Assembly: GCA_027886175.1 (NCBI GenBank)
Contig: JAJNNQ010000075.1
Span: forward strand, 60,652,001-60,716,000
Source: Phylloscopus collybita
Lineage: Eukaryota; Chordata; Aves; Passeriformes; Phylloscopidae
Direction of reading: 5' to 3'
DNA: 64,000 nt
Part shown: one piece after another, positions 1-12,091 of the stretch
Position numbering within the stretch: position 1 is the stretch's first letter
Layout of the letters: each line of letters begins with the position of its first letter
The notes under the pieces: model-generated
Seen by the model: only the letters and a program-made list of their open reading frames with translations
Database searches by the model: none
Told to the model about the DNA's origin: nothing
Made by a program: the position numbers and the translations under genes

Positions 1-2540
1 CGGGCAATGGCAGAGCTACGACTGTTGACTGTTACTTTCGAAAGAAGGCTAAAAACTGACAGGCTGTTTGAATACAACTAAGGAGGGGAAAGGAAGAGGA
101 CTTCGCTCAATCCAAATGATGGTCTTGCGAATCTTGACTGTTTTCCTTTAAGCCAACTCCAACTAGCGATTTTTTTTTTTCCCTCGTGTCTACAAGAACA
201 TCAGCATTTGAAACACCAATGTGGGCTTAAGGAGAAAAATGGATTTTCACCATATGAACTGTATGCATAATTTCCAGATAGGAAATGGCATGTTACTTTA
301 TTCACATACATTCACATTCATTTATTCACATGAAAAATAGTTCATATTCTCAGCTATGATTGACATAAGGTACGAAGAGGATTTCTTCTGTAAAAAAGCA
401 AACAAATTATGAGGAGTAGGAAGCAATAAGGTTGTTTATTAACACTCTTCTATCTTCACCCTCCTGCCCACCCCATCACCCATGAGATGGCATTCCAAAT
501 CCTTGACACAAAATGATAATATATAATATCAACCATACGTTCTCTGCCATTCCCATCTGAACCTCCAGCACTGCAAATGTAGTCATCTTCTTTCCACAGC
601 GGGAAATAGCAAACATTCGTACTTGTGCATTACCTTTATTTGGCACTCAAACCCCTGTGAAGTAGAAATTTTACCATTTAGCGCCATCTCAGCCTCACAA
701 AATACAGCCTTTCAAAGGATAAAGATAAGCCTACAGTGTCTGAACAGATTCAAGATGCTTTACTAGCATTCTCACAAGGCTCCTGTTTGATTTGCATGAT
801 TATTCGGGTGATGGAGGTTAACTACCCTGAGCAATGGGAGGAAATCAAGCCATGATCTTACATGCACAAATATGCATAGTCTGAGGGGGTTTTATTTCAT
901 TTCCTGCAAGATTACTGGCAATGCCTAAAGTAGCGCCTGTTTCGTTAATTTTAGCTTTTATTACAGCCATCTCCAAGAAACAGCAACATTCCCAGAGATA
1001 GTCCTTGAGCAGAAAAGAGACTACATTCACGGAATACATTTCTTGTTGCAAATTATTTACCCGAGGCAAAAATGTTTATCAGCCTTTCTAATTTGATGGC
1101 ATAGTACAGCTCCTGGTGCATGGTGAGCTCAACAATTAACTGGTTGCACTCATGTTCAAAAAAAAAATAAATTATACAAGCAGTGCTAAATGCACAGGTA
1201 GTTTTCCACCATTTATGTCAAGAGACAAGGTTGTGCTTATTTCATTTGTGCAAGTTCTGGCACTGAATGAAACAAGACTGATTTTTCCCATGGTTTGGGT
1301 TAGAAATCAGGAATATGAAATTTAATGAAAAATTTAGTCAAAGCAAAACTTAGTAGTATGTCACAAAGATCTCAAAGTTTATAAATAACAGCAGGTAACT
1401 TCAAAGAATATCGGGTAGCTGTGCTGGACTCGGTGTGAATTCCCTATCACAGCAAGGCAAGAGGAGGAGGAGGAGCGATATCTGATCCTTCAAGGTTCAG
1501 TAAACGTGGAGTAATTGTAATTAATCTTAAGTGACTCGTGATGCAGTATCACTGTGGCACAGGACTGGTGACAGGGAGGTGTTCCCAGGAGACAGAAGCG
1601 AGTAATTTGGTGCCTCGTGGACAGTGCTCAGAGACATGAGAGCAGTCTGACTTAGCAAATGTCAGGGTGCATCTAGAATGACTAGAGGTGAGCCAATGTC
1701 CTGGTGGGGACACGGAGGACAGGATTCCCTCGTGCCTGTTCACTGGCAAGAGACACAAAGAACTTTCCCTGGCCTGCCAGTTAGGGAAAGTTCCTCACCA
1801 GCCACCACTATCCCTTCCTCTTTGTTGTATAGATTTTAAAATAAACACATCAGGTGAAATGAGAACTGTTCACATGTTTATGGAGCTTGCTAGAAAACTT
1901 GCAAAGGTCTGTGCCAGCTGGGTCACTTCTGTGTAGATGCTTATGGCACAGAGGACGTGTGGTATGTCCTTAAGCATGAAACTTCCCAAAGGGATAGAAA
2001 AACAAACATGGGATGGGCTCAGCACCATGTGGGAGCAGCCTGAGGTTGAAATGGCAATTAGGGGGTATTGTCCTGCAATGGGAGACACTGGGATTAGGTA
2101 CTGACAGGGATTTGGTGGCTCATTTCTTCAGAAGATTTTCCTTTAACATTAACTGAATTTTTTTTTTTGGAGGTAAATGTGTGATGCTTGGTAGAACTTA
2201 ATTAATTAAAGTTGGCCAGAAGCCAGGCCATCTAGCTCTGTGATTGTTTCTGCTTTTGTTAGTTGAGGAGCACTGGACTGATTCAATACTTCCAGTGAGA
2301 GAGTACTGACACACACGCCAGGTGCTTGGGGAGGTGCTGTTTGCAAGAGGGCTCTTTCCAGTGAGTCTGAAATGGATCATGAAAAGATTGAGTAGCATGG
2401 GGAATCACCGAGCCACTGGGCATATCCTCTTTCAGAATAAATGCTCTCTATTACTTACAGTCCTCATTGGTGTTCTGGCTGTTTTACCCATGTGGAGGAG
2501 AGAGACCAATTCTGCCTTCAAACAGCTTTGAGAGTAAATT
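1..2540. other. Unique noncoding sequence
   Basis: No gene, repeat family or RNA was recognised. Open frames are all under 85 codons, overlap on both strands and resemble no family I know. The sequence is moderately AT-rich with short A or T runs. It could be intronic or intergenic; nothing here separates the two. Confidence 0.6.
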
Positions 2541-2570
2541 GTGGTGGGGTGGGGTAGGGTGTGGTGTGGT
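2541..2570 (+). repeat. G-rich GGT/GGGGT tract
   Basis: About 30 bases of G runs separated by single T or TA on the + strand. Three runs have three or more G, followed by GG pairs. This could form a weak or two-layer G-quadruplex. It is not a regular microsatellite. Confidence 0.5.
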
Positions 2571-2663
2571 AACATGACAGAATGGGTTTAGGGAAGTGGG
2601 GCAGGGACAAATCAACAAGATGCTCTATCACTCCTTAAAAATACATACTTATGTAATGTATCT

Positions 2664-2707
2664 ACACATATATATACATCTATGTATATATGTGTGTATA
2701 TAAATAT
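2664..2707. repeat. Imperfect TA/TG-rich simple repeat
   Basis: A short run of alternating pyrimidine-purine steps (TATATA, TATGTA, TGTGTA). It is an imperfect dinucleotide microsatellite with no coding content. Confidence 0.6.
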
Positions 2708-5700
2708 GTCTGATCTATGCATAATGTATACAAAGAGTTATGCAATTTAACTGTTTAACTTTCACTTCCTTTCCCAGAAACTGTTTGTGTGTTTCTAAGT
2801 GTCATTTCCCACTGTTTTCTGGGGGCAGGGCCTCATTACATGTGATGAAGTGTCTTTTCTAGCTCAGAGAGCAACGTCCCTGCTTCTGAAGTCAGTGTCC
2901 TTAAACTGAGGGCCTGCTCATGGTGAACTCTCACCCAGAAGTTTTAGGTGGCTGCTGGTGCCTCTCATGCGCCCCTGGCAGCTGTCACAATCAGCCACAA
3001 AAGTACCCATACTCCGGCCAGGGCTGAAGCCATCTAAGTCAAATCATCAAAACCAATTAAAAGAAATAACTAAGCACACAGAAGAATGCACTCAGCCTAA
3101 GATGCTCCAGTAGACCAAAGCATCTGTGCACCCAGCTGTTTGGTGTACAAAGCAGATGTGACAAGATGTTTGGACCTGGTGTTGTTTATGTATCAGGAGA
3201 CTTGGGCTGGATGGATTCATACAGGCTGTAACAAATGTCCTCATTTGTCCTGGCTTGTTCTTATGCTACAGCCTATTCCAGGGGACAGACATGTGGCACA
3301 CAGAGAATCCGATGTGTCAGGAACACTGAAATCTTGTATATTCACTGAGAGGTCTCTCTAAAAGCCAGATCAGGGAGTAAAAACTCTCTTTTGGAACTTC
3401 TAATTCTTTAAAAAATTTTTTTTTTGCTCTTGTTGAGAGTATGTTCAATAATATGGAATATAACAAAATTATTCTTGGTGTCCTTTCACAATTGTTATTC
3501 AATAAAATTCCCACAAGCTTATTGCAATGTGTTTTGACACATGGGATTTTGTAGTGTGGATCTCCTAATATTTGGGACTTCAATTCAAGCACTGATTTTG
3601 GAGTCAAATGCTTTGTGAAAATCTCATTCTTCCCTCAACTTCTTACCCCTAGAGTTTCAATCTCTTCTTGTTGCAGAGAAAAGCCTGGAAACATAACCCA
3701 TATTAAGTCTCAAACACCAGACGGCAAACAGAAATATACAACATTTATTTATTTTATTTTTTTACTGATTTTTAACAGTTAGAGTTGGCAATATTGCAAC
3801 TGGAATTTGATTTGAATGAAGACTAAGGGCTGAATGCCAGCTTACTCTCTCTGTCTCTCTCTGAAGAAAAGCAACGCTTGGAAATGCCTGGAAAGGAAGG
3901 GCCTTGATTCACTTCTTCCTTCCATGGCAGCCCATGCTGCCTTTACCCTGCCTGTAAGCCTAGATTCTAATATACATGTATATTCCTGTGTCCAAATCCA
4001 AACAGTACATACAGTCTTCTTCTTTAGAACATGACAACCTCAGGTAAAAAAATGCTTTGATTTCTGTGATATATGAAATCCGGATCTATTTTAAATAAGG
4101 CCATCGCTACTTAAAACCCATCTCTGAAACTCCTAAAACAGGGTATGACAAATTATCTGAGAATACTTTTTTAAAAATAATGGTTTTACTGTCTTGTTTC
4201 TTCTGAAAGTTTTTTCCACAAGTAATATTGTGAATTTAAAAAGCACTAATTATACTCTCCAGGTAAAATGGCTTTTGAATTCACATGCCTGGACTGTAAT
4301 GCTTCCTCAAAGCCACTAAATACTGGAATTCAATAGAAAATGAAAGGTTGGTTCAACTGCTCTGAAAAATGCCAATAATTTTAGTGAATGCAATCTTTTC
4401 TACCAAAAGTTTCCAGTCTGCTTGTTTGCCTACCAATAATGTAACCTCCTCTTTTTGGATTAAAATAGGTGAATTTGTCCATTTCTTTTTAATTAATGAG
4501 AGATTAGTGTGACAAAAAAAAAGCCTTACATCTCTCCCACACCATCCCAAATCCTTTGTGTACCTAAATATACCAGAGCACCGAGGATGAACTCTTTGTG
4601 TACGTGTTCCTGCACTGCCAGCAATGTTTCTTACACTGCTCAAACAGCACAGGCTGACAACTTACAAAAGGTAGTTGGCACAGCTTTCAGGTCTATGTCT
4701 CAGTTTTGGGGCTCTGCACCTCAGTGTGCTCTGGCGAACCATAATGAACATGTTGAACAGTACAAATGAAATGCTTTTCTTACAACAAAGGATGTTGTTG
4801 ACAAGGTGACAAGTTTGATCAGTCACATGAAATGGAACTGGTGCTACAGGTTTTGAGTGTTGTCTCCTGACAACTCATGCATTAAGCCACAATATACTCA
4901 TATATAGATTGAATGCATCCAAGAATCAATGGGGAGGGCAGTAAAACATCTGCTCTGAAGGCTCAAGTTTGACTGAAGTGATCCATAAGCATTGTCCTGG
5001 CGCTCCTCTCGGTAGTGAATAACATATGGGGCTGCTTCTCATGCCTCAGAAAGGCTCTTCATTGTAGCAACAGGTAAATAATCCAAATCTGCCCTGATCT
5101 GGTGCATTTCCCAGTACTATCCACCCCACCAGTCCTGCGCATGGACTCTCACGCGAGCCATGCATGGCAGGGGACAGAAGCCGGCCACTGCTGTTCTCAG
5201 AACTGTCTCACCCACTGACTTTCCCTGGCAAGCACAAGGTTCCTGCAGCAGCAGTGTATTACCTCAGCTGGCAGTGTCTTCTGTCACTGAAATATTTTCC
5301 ATCAAAGGGAAACCTCTGCGAAGCAGCAGAGCACAAGGGCTGGCTGTCAGCTTAAACTCTTGTAATGCTTAACCCATTGCCTGCCCTCTGCAGTGGCTCT
5401 TCAGATGAAAAAGATTCTCTTTTGCTTTTGGTAAGTCTCCTCCTGACACCGTCTAGTGCAAATATTTGATCTTGTAGAAAATCAGATATATTGGCAGCAG
5501 GCTGCTGAGGCTCTCTTATGAGTCTATTTTCTCTTTTAGTAACCTGCCTGCCATTTGTGGTCACAGAGTAAGTTCAGTACTACTATAAATTGCAAAATTT
5601 CCTGCTGTTTGCTGGGGAGAGACAGAAAATTGTATCACACAGAGCAGTGAAAAAATGTCACTGAAGCTTCCTGATCTCTACAGACTCCTTCACACCCACC

Positions 5701-8700
5701 CTTTCCCTTGTGAAGAACAGACAGGAAAACACCCATTTTTCATACATGCATAAACATACCGTATCTTTGGATAAACTACAAAAACTTGCCTGGGCATGGC
5801 AGTAAAAACATTGGAGAAAGTACTTCTTTAGAAGAAATATGAGGATTATGCCAGTGCACCTGAAGAAAAGTTATTGCTACTTGTAACTTGTGACAGCAAA
5901 CACTAATGACTCTTTTAATTAGACATGTTTTTGCTGTCCTCGTTCCCTATCGATGCAACGTAATCAATGGATTTACCTTGAAAATACAGATGAGCTCCCC
6001 TCTGCTCTTGATACGCACAGCCACTGGCCGTGTGTCACTGGTGAGCCATGTGGACATCACATGCTGGTGGCATGACAAAGGCAAGATGGGTTCTGCCTCC
6101 AAAAGCATGCTTACATATGCTCTTTCTCGTACAATTTTAGCTGTCATGTGGCAGAGGATATCAGAGACGCCACACGTGGGACGGATTGTTTACAATTACA
6201 CGCCCAGCAGAGGACCAGAAGTTATAACAAAAAGATTTGAATGTGGTTTCTCATCTCAATAAGTCAGATCAGCAGTTACCCTTGGTACTGTGCCCCACCA
6301 GCAGGAGCCATGAGAGAGCAAGAGAGCCACACAGATACCACACACTGTGACGGCCTGGGGTGACCCTTAGGTCCAGAATCCATTTGTTGTCTAAAGGTAA
6401 ATTTAAAGCCTAGGGGACTTTAGAGGGCTGAAGGGGACTGAAAAAGACAAGCTTTTATAATACATTTTTTAATAAAATTATACAGTTATGTGATGTTTTG
6501 TTGGCTTTTTTTATCATCCTTCCTTTTCCTGGCATTTAGTTTCAGGTTTTAGTCTCCAAACCATTAAAAAAAAAAAGCATCAGCTAGCAATAGAAAAATA
6601 ATTTCCCATGGAAAGAACCCCACACAGGGTAATATCATTAGGCTGACAAGTTTTTAAATAAAAGCCTCTAAAGGCAGGTATGTAGATTCATTCATGTTTA
6701 GTCACCTAAGTAAATGGATTAACCCATAGAGCATTAAGCATGTGCAGTTCCCATTGCACCTGAACACCTGTCCATGACTTAGTGGGGATTTCACTGCCCA
6801 ATTCTGGAAGCACAGATGTGAAATTAGCAGTTTTGATTTTAAAACCGAGGCCTTATTTTACCAACAATCAGAAGTTATTGGGTTTTTTTAAAGAAAATGA
6901 AAGCATTCACTGTAGAGGGGAAAGAAACAGCACTGCAAAAATTAAGTACAGGAAAATGCAAAAGATTTCATTCTGTTATGATCAGCACACAGAAATCTTG
7001 ACTTATGTGAGGCTTGGTAAGTCTCTTTCATGTTAAAATCAGTCTGAAAAGGGAATTAATGTTGAGAGTAGGAAGTACTGAGAGAGATTTAAAAAAAACT
7101 GAACCAAACCTGGAAGCTTTCCAAAACATTCCAAACTTAAACAAAATCCATCTTAGGAGGTTCCATCATAGCTTTCTTCTGTAACTTAATTTCCTGCTAA
7201 GACTTTCCAGTTAAGTATGCTGACAGCAAAGCATTAAAGGATTTTCCCCTAACTTCCACCCCTTTCTAGGAATCCGTCATTTAGTGTGACTAAAGATGCC
7301 ACTTTGTGTGTAGAGAATAACCTATTCCCTACAAAAGCATGTGGGCAGTGGGTATCTCAAAACCCTGGGCATATGATGATGGCAATATCAAGTGAATCAG
7401 GCGTCCTGAGTCAGCATGCTGAATGAAGTGTTCCAAACCTCTGTAAAGGGCAATTCCCTTGGGTCAAGTTCAGGTCACTGGAGCAATGCAGGGAGACCCG
7501 TACAGAAAATGCTGTGTACAGGCCCTGATTCACAGGCTTGATTTATGGCTGCAGAACAGTACTCCCAGCATTTTCAGGGGGCTCTTACGTTGAAAAATCT
7601 GAACTAATTATCGGAAAATAACATCTGTTGCATTCAAGTTCCAAAGCATGCACCTATTAACAAGGAGGATCAGAAAAGCACTGATTATTTACACATCATC
7701 TATTTTAACTACCTGGTAGCAGTACTGGAATCATAATAGTTTCCTGATCCTTGGCATCCCTAATCACAGAATAAGAGCTCGTGGCTCCTCCAGGAGACAC
7801 CAGAATAATTAACACACCTTTGAAACATCTTCACCTTTAACAAATGCAGTGGGACTAAGAACACAGCTCTGTGACTGGTCCAAGAGGTAAAAAATGCCAG
7901 CCATTAAAAAGCAGGTTTGCCAAATCTACTGCTGAGTTGCTTTTTCTTTGCCTATCTGTGTATCTGCTGTTGTACAAAAGAGCTTTCAAGAACTGGCCTG
8001 AAGAAGCATTCTCATTCTTTCTTCCCATAAAAAAAGCAGACCTGGCACAGGCACAGTAAATAAAAATAACAAGCATATGATGCCCAAGATGCATGTGAAC
8101 ATTAAGTGACGTTGGCAGCCCCCGCAAATAGAACTCCGGTTAAAAATAGCCTTTGTCTAAATGTGGAAAGTGAGTAAATATAGTAGCAGTTTCAGCTTAC
8201 TACAGAGGCTTACAGGCTCCAAGTAACAGAGCTTATTATAGAGCATGTGCGTCAGCAAAGGGGAGAAAAGGGAGAAAAGAAAGACGACGCATTCTGCAAT
8301 TAGTATCTACAATGAGACACAAATTAACTTTTCCCCTCGTTATTTTTCTTGTTGTTTGAGAATTGTTACAGTTCTATAGTGGAAGAGAGATGGGACTGAG
8401 CAGAAAGCTGAAGCTAGCACCAAAGAGCAACACAGGGAGCTTTCTGCACAAAGGCTGGTTGCACAGAAAATGAGATGTAAAAAGAGACAACAGGACAGAC
8501 TGATCTCAGGTTCTCTTGAGACCAATAAGGAGCATCACAACCTGGCTAGAGGGAGCTCTCCTGGATTTGCTTCCCTCATCTGACTGCACATAAGCCAGTG
8601 AGACAACTTTTGAACTGACTGAACAGAAAGCAACACCAATGCTTTCCTCTGCCTCTATTCACTCCCTTCTTCCAAGGAACCCTTGCAAGTTTTTGTAGTG

Positions 8701-9230
8701 ATTGCAGAACTTACTTCACTGAGTCAGTAAGTCTGCTCTACCTCAAGCTTCACTTCATAAACAATTTGCTATGCTGTTGAGGCAGGGAAAGCCCACAAAC
8801 AAAACCTGTGGGATGTCTTACACCTGAGGAAGAGTACTGCTGTGTAATGCATGTGTACATTTAAGTAACCTCCCCGTGATGTTATCTCCAAGCATGACAT
8901 TGCAGGCAGGGAATCCATCAATATTTTTAACATTCTCTTCTGGTTGAATTGACAAAAAGGAGACAAACATCCCCTGGTTTGTGTCTCTGATCTCCTCAAA
9001 TCAGAGGGAGAATTGGGAAGGATCCTTTGTATTTCTTTCAATGCTCAATTCAATTAAAGCACAACTCTCAAAAGTCCAAAGTCCTTCCTTCATTCACGCA
9101 GAAAAGGAAACTTTTCACAGGGTTCAGTGGGTTTCTGCTTCTCTACACAGTTTCTTATCTTCTCACTTTGCATGGAGAAGAATGGGGTGACAGTGCATAA
9201 CAGAAAAATAGATGTTCAGGAGCATTAGAT
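2708..9230. other. Unique noncoding sequence
   Basis: No recognisable exon, transposon or RNA gene. The longest frame is 118 codons at 5906-6262 (+). It has no familiar domain and is overlapped by an antisense frame, so I treat it as chance. A match to the MEF2 consensus YTAWWWWTAR lies at 8140-8149. Otherwise there are only short T or A runs. Confidence 0.55.
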
Positions 9231-9500
9231 GAGATACAGCATGATATAAAAGTTGTGGCCAGCTAAGAGTTGTCAGCAAAGTTGCCTTATTCAAATGGCA
9301 TGGTAAATAAATGTTATAAATTCCTAAGTAGATCCTAAATTAACTTTTGGCATAGTGCATCACTATAACAAGTTAATTTTGCAGCTCCAAGGAATAGCCT
9401 TATATGGTTCACTTAAGTAATCGTGCTAAATGAATGTTTAAGTGAGAACCATTTGCCAAATGCAAAGCAAGTACCATATATAACCTCTTACACAACTCCA
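9231..9500. promoter_or_regulatory. Candidate enhancer-like segment: CArG box and paired NKX2-type motifs
   Basis: An AT-rich segment has a perfect CC(A/T)6GG box, CCTTATATGG, at 9398-9407. It is followed by CACTTAA at 9410-9416 and the opposite-strand form TTAAGTG at 9438-9444. Each heptamer matches the NKX2-5 consensus TYAAGTG. The flanks GGTTC and GAACC make the whole an imperfect inverted repeat. SRF and NKX2-5 are known to act together on cardiac and smooth-muscle genes. That this segment does so is inference from motifs only; single motifs are common by chance. Confidence 0.3.
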
Positions 9501-9671
9501 TTACACAGCAATGCTGGCTGGTTTTCAGAATTCTGGGGTTTGTTCAGATTATACTGCTAACTCCAACCAACACCTGAGCCAAAAGGTAGCTACCTGGAAT
9601 ATACTACCCTGACTGTTTAGGATTGATAATTTAGCATTTATCCTGGCCTGTCTTCTTCACCATGCAGAAGA

Positions 9672-9758
9672 TTCCCTTCCCCTTCCCTTCCCTTCCCTTC
9701 CCTTCCCTTCCCTTCCCTTCCCTTCCCTTCCCTTCCCTTCCCTTCCCTTCCCTCCCCC
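9672..9758 (+). repeat. (CCTTC)n pentanucleotide microsatellite
   Basis: An 87-base uninterrupted pyrimidine tract made of about 15 CCTTC units. It ends in a C-rich tail. The frame across it translates as a PFPSL repeat, which is a microsatellite artefact. Confidence 0.95.
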
Positions 9759-9805
9759 AGTATGAAAAACAATACTTTTGGCAACCTTCCTTTCATTATT
9801 TTGCT

Positions 9806-9843
9806 AAGAAAGAAGAAAGAAGGAAGAAAGGGAAGGAGAGAAA
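9806..9843 (+). repeat. Purine tract (GAAA/GGAA-rich)
   Basis: Thirty-eight uninterrupted purines on the + strand. They lie about 47 bases after the CCTTC pyrimidine tract, so complementary-type purine and pyrimidine tracts sit on the same strand close together. Confidence 0.8.
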
Positions 9844-9859
9844 CAATGTGCCAAAACCT

Positions 9860-11440
9860 TGAATTATTATCTCAAAAGAATTTGAGCCTGCTAGTGTAGT
9901 GCATCCTCGTCCCAGTATTTGTGCTGTTTCTCTGGCTTTCTTCTCTTACAGCCATCAATGGCCAAAAAAAAATGTATTCAGGAAAGGCAATTACAACATA
10001 ATCTGTGTAAGCTTAATACTGATTGCTTCTCCCTCCCCCACCCTTGCACCCTCCACCACCTATAAATATGGCAAGCTAAAGTATTAGGGATAACTGAAAA
10101 AGTTCAGACAGACATGCCTGTGTCTATTAGTCATCATTCATGCATTGTACCAAAATAACCTGCAATAGATGCTGTCTTGTTTCTTGCTAGAGAGTGCTGT
10201 TGAGTTCTTGCATTCACAATAAATCTGTTTGGAAGACTGCCCTTAAAGTGTTGCCATGGTGATTATTTTGGTACCATAAAGTAGAAGAAGCTAAAGTACT
10301 TACTAGCCCTATCCAAAATCTTGTCTTTTTAGGAGAAAAAAAAAAAAAGAAATCAGCAGATGGCATTTGTCAGAAATTCAAGATTCTGATTATTACTGAT
10401 GTTGTGTTTTTGGAGGAATTCTCCAAAAAGGAGAATGCATGGGGTGAGGGGAAGGAAATGGAACAAAAAAAAAAATGATGTCAGTATATCTGAAATCCCT
10501 TTAGCTTGCACTATTACAACAGTTTAGGAATAGTTGAAACAGTAGGTGTTAAGTAACGAAAATCTTCTAAAGAGTCTTCTTCCAGACTATTTACTAAATA
10601 CTTAACATACTGTAAGCCAAAGAAGGGGAAATTTTTATTTCCTTGTGAAAACATCACAGACTTCCAAATGGTTAATTATAGCTCCCTTTTGCACCTTTCT
10701 TATGACAGAATCTCGATGGGAACATGAGAAATGTCCCAAAGAAATCACATGCATCAGTCTTTCTACTGTGCATTGTAAAGGCACATGGATGCAGCTCTTC
10801 AAATTACGCAGTGTATTTGGTATGACTGTAATGGAAAAGGTGAATTTAGGTGGATTTAGTGAAATTAGGACACCATTTCACTTCAGAAAAAAAAAAAAAA
10901 AAGCCATAAGGTTAGCTGGTCAAACATTTATTTGCTGAATTCTCCAGTTAATCTAGGGCCTGTATATGGATTATGCACAGATTTAAATTCCAAAGTATGG
11001 CATCAAACTGGGACAAGTATGTGTGCATACTTGTCACACTTGATGTGTGGACTTGATGCTGGGTGTCAGGAGTGCATCAAGGAGCAAGGGCTGCTCCCAC
11101 CAGCAAAGCACAGACACCAGCTTGTGTCCTAGAGGCAGCACAGCTGCATCAGGTGGGAGAGATGTGTCCCAGGCAGGGTGCTGTGCTGACAGGTCTACAA
11201 AGCTCCTGAGATTTGGAGTTAGCTCGGGTATTACTGCAGGAGGCTTCCTCGCATGATTTAGGGGAGCTGCAATGTGTCGTAAGGCTTTCTTCATTCACAA
11301 GCTCTACTCCTGCTCCTTTCAGCTGTCGGTTCTTCGCCGAGGCAATAGCAGCCTCCACTTCTTCACGTACAAAGAATCCAGAGTTTTGGTGAAAAACAGC
11401 TTTGTTTGCTTTAAACTTTATTTACTTAAAACTGTAGAAT
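9860..11440. other. Unique noncoding sequence
   Basis: No gene or transposon recognised. It holds short A runs near 10335, 10466 and 10889, and otherwise plain AT-rich sequence that becomes more GC-rich after 11030. All open frames are under 100 codons. Confidence 0.55.
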
Positions 11441-11905
11441 TGGCCCCTTCCCGGTGAAAGGTGCCAGCTGAAGCGCTCCAGGAACTGAAACTCTTTATTC
11501 CCTCTGGCGCTCGCTTGCAGCCCATTGGAGCCAATGGACAAGCCTTTAATTGACCGCTTTGCTGGCTCCGGGGCCCGGCCTGCCCAGGGCCGGCAGCAGC
11601 TGTGCAAACTCCCCAGCACCTCCGAGGGAGAGCTGGGTCCGAGCTCCAGGGAGCCGGCTCAGCCTGAAATCCCACCCCGAAAGTGCAGCTGCCGAGCAGC
11701 CAGGGAAACTCACCGAGCTGCGCACTGGGGCTGCTTTCTTCCAAAGAGGCTGTGTTCGGGGCCAAGGGGACGAGGGAGTTTTTGCTGCCTCTGGCACCTC
11801 TGGCGTGTGTGCCCCATCTCTGCCCTGTGCCAGCTGGGGGTACGATGCCAGCAGGACGAATGTGAGAACGTTCATTGTTTTGCACCTCACCTCGTCCTGG
11901 GATGA
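11441..11905. promoter_or_regulatory. GC-rich, CpG-moderate block with mirrored CCAAT boxes (candidate promoter or enhancer)
   Basis: A hand count gives about 20 CpG in 11461-11880, in a clearly GC-rich block, unlike its AT-rich surroundings. At 11522-11537 the sequence CCATTGGAGCCAATGG puts two CCAAT boxes in opposite orientation two bases apart, an NF-Y-type arrangement. Overlapping frames of 114-204 codons on both strands reflect low stop density in GC-rich DNA; none resembles a known protein. It could be a CpG-island promoter of an unseen transcript, an enhancer, or a worn GC-rich repeat. Confidence 0.3.
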
Positions 11906-12066
11906 GCCGTGTTCTGCTGCCGCTCAGGGCAGATGCTCACCACTGTCTTTGGGGTTATCCTTGCTTCCCAGTTTCCCATCTCTGTACTTAGTTTGGGGTG
12001 GGGTTTTTTGCGTTTTTACTGCCAAAACCAGAACCTGGGTTATGAGGCGAAATGCAAAAGGCAGGG

Positions 12067-12091
12067 AAAAAAAAAAAAAAAAAAAAAAAAA
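12067..12091 (+). repeat. Poly-A run (25 A)
   Basis: Twenty-five A in a row. No AATAAA is visible just upstream, so it is better read as a mononucleotide repeat than as the tail of a retrocopy. Confidence 0.9.

Noticed and set aside
5906..6262. 118-codon plus-strand frame
   Set aside because: No recognisable domain; a 66-codon antisense frame overlaps it; no splice or promoter context.
7372..7430. Box C/D-like snoRNA: ATGATGA followed by CTGA 50 bases later
   Set aside because: Terminal stem is only about 3 bp and no guide target can be named; the boxes are too short to count alone.
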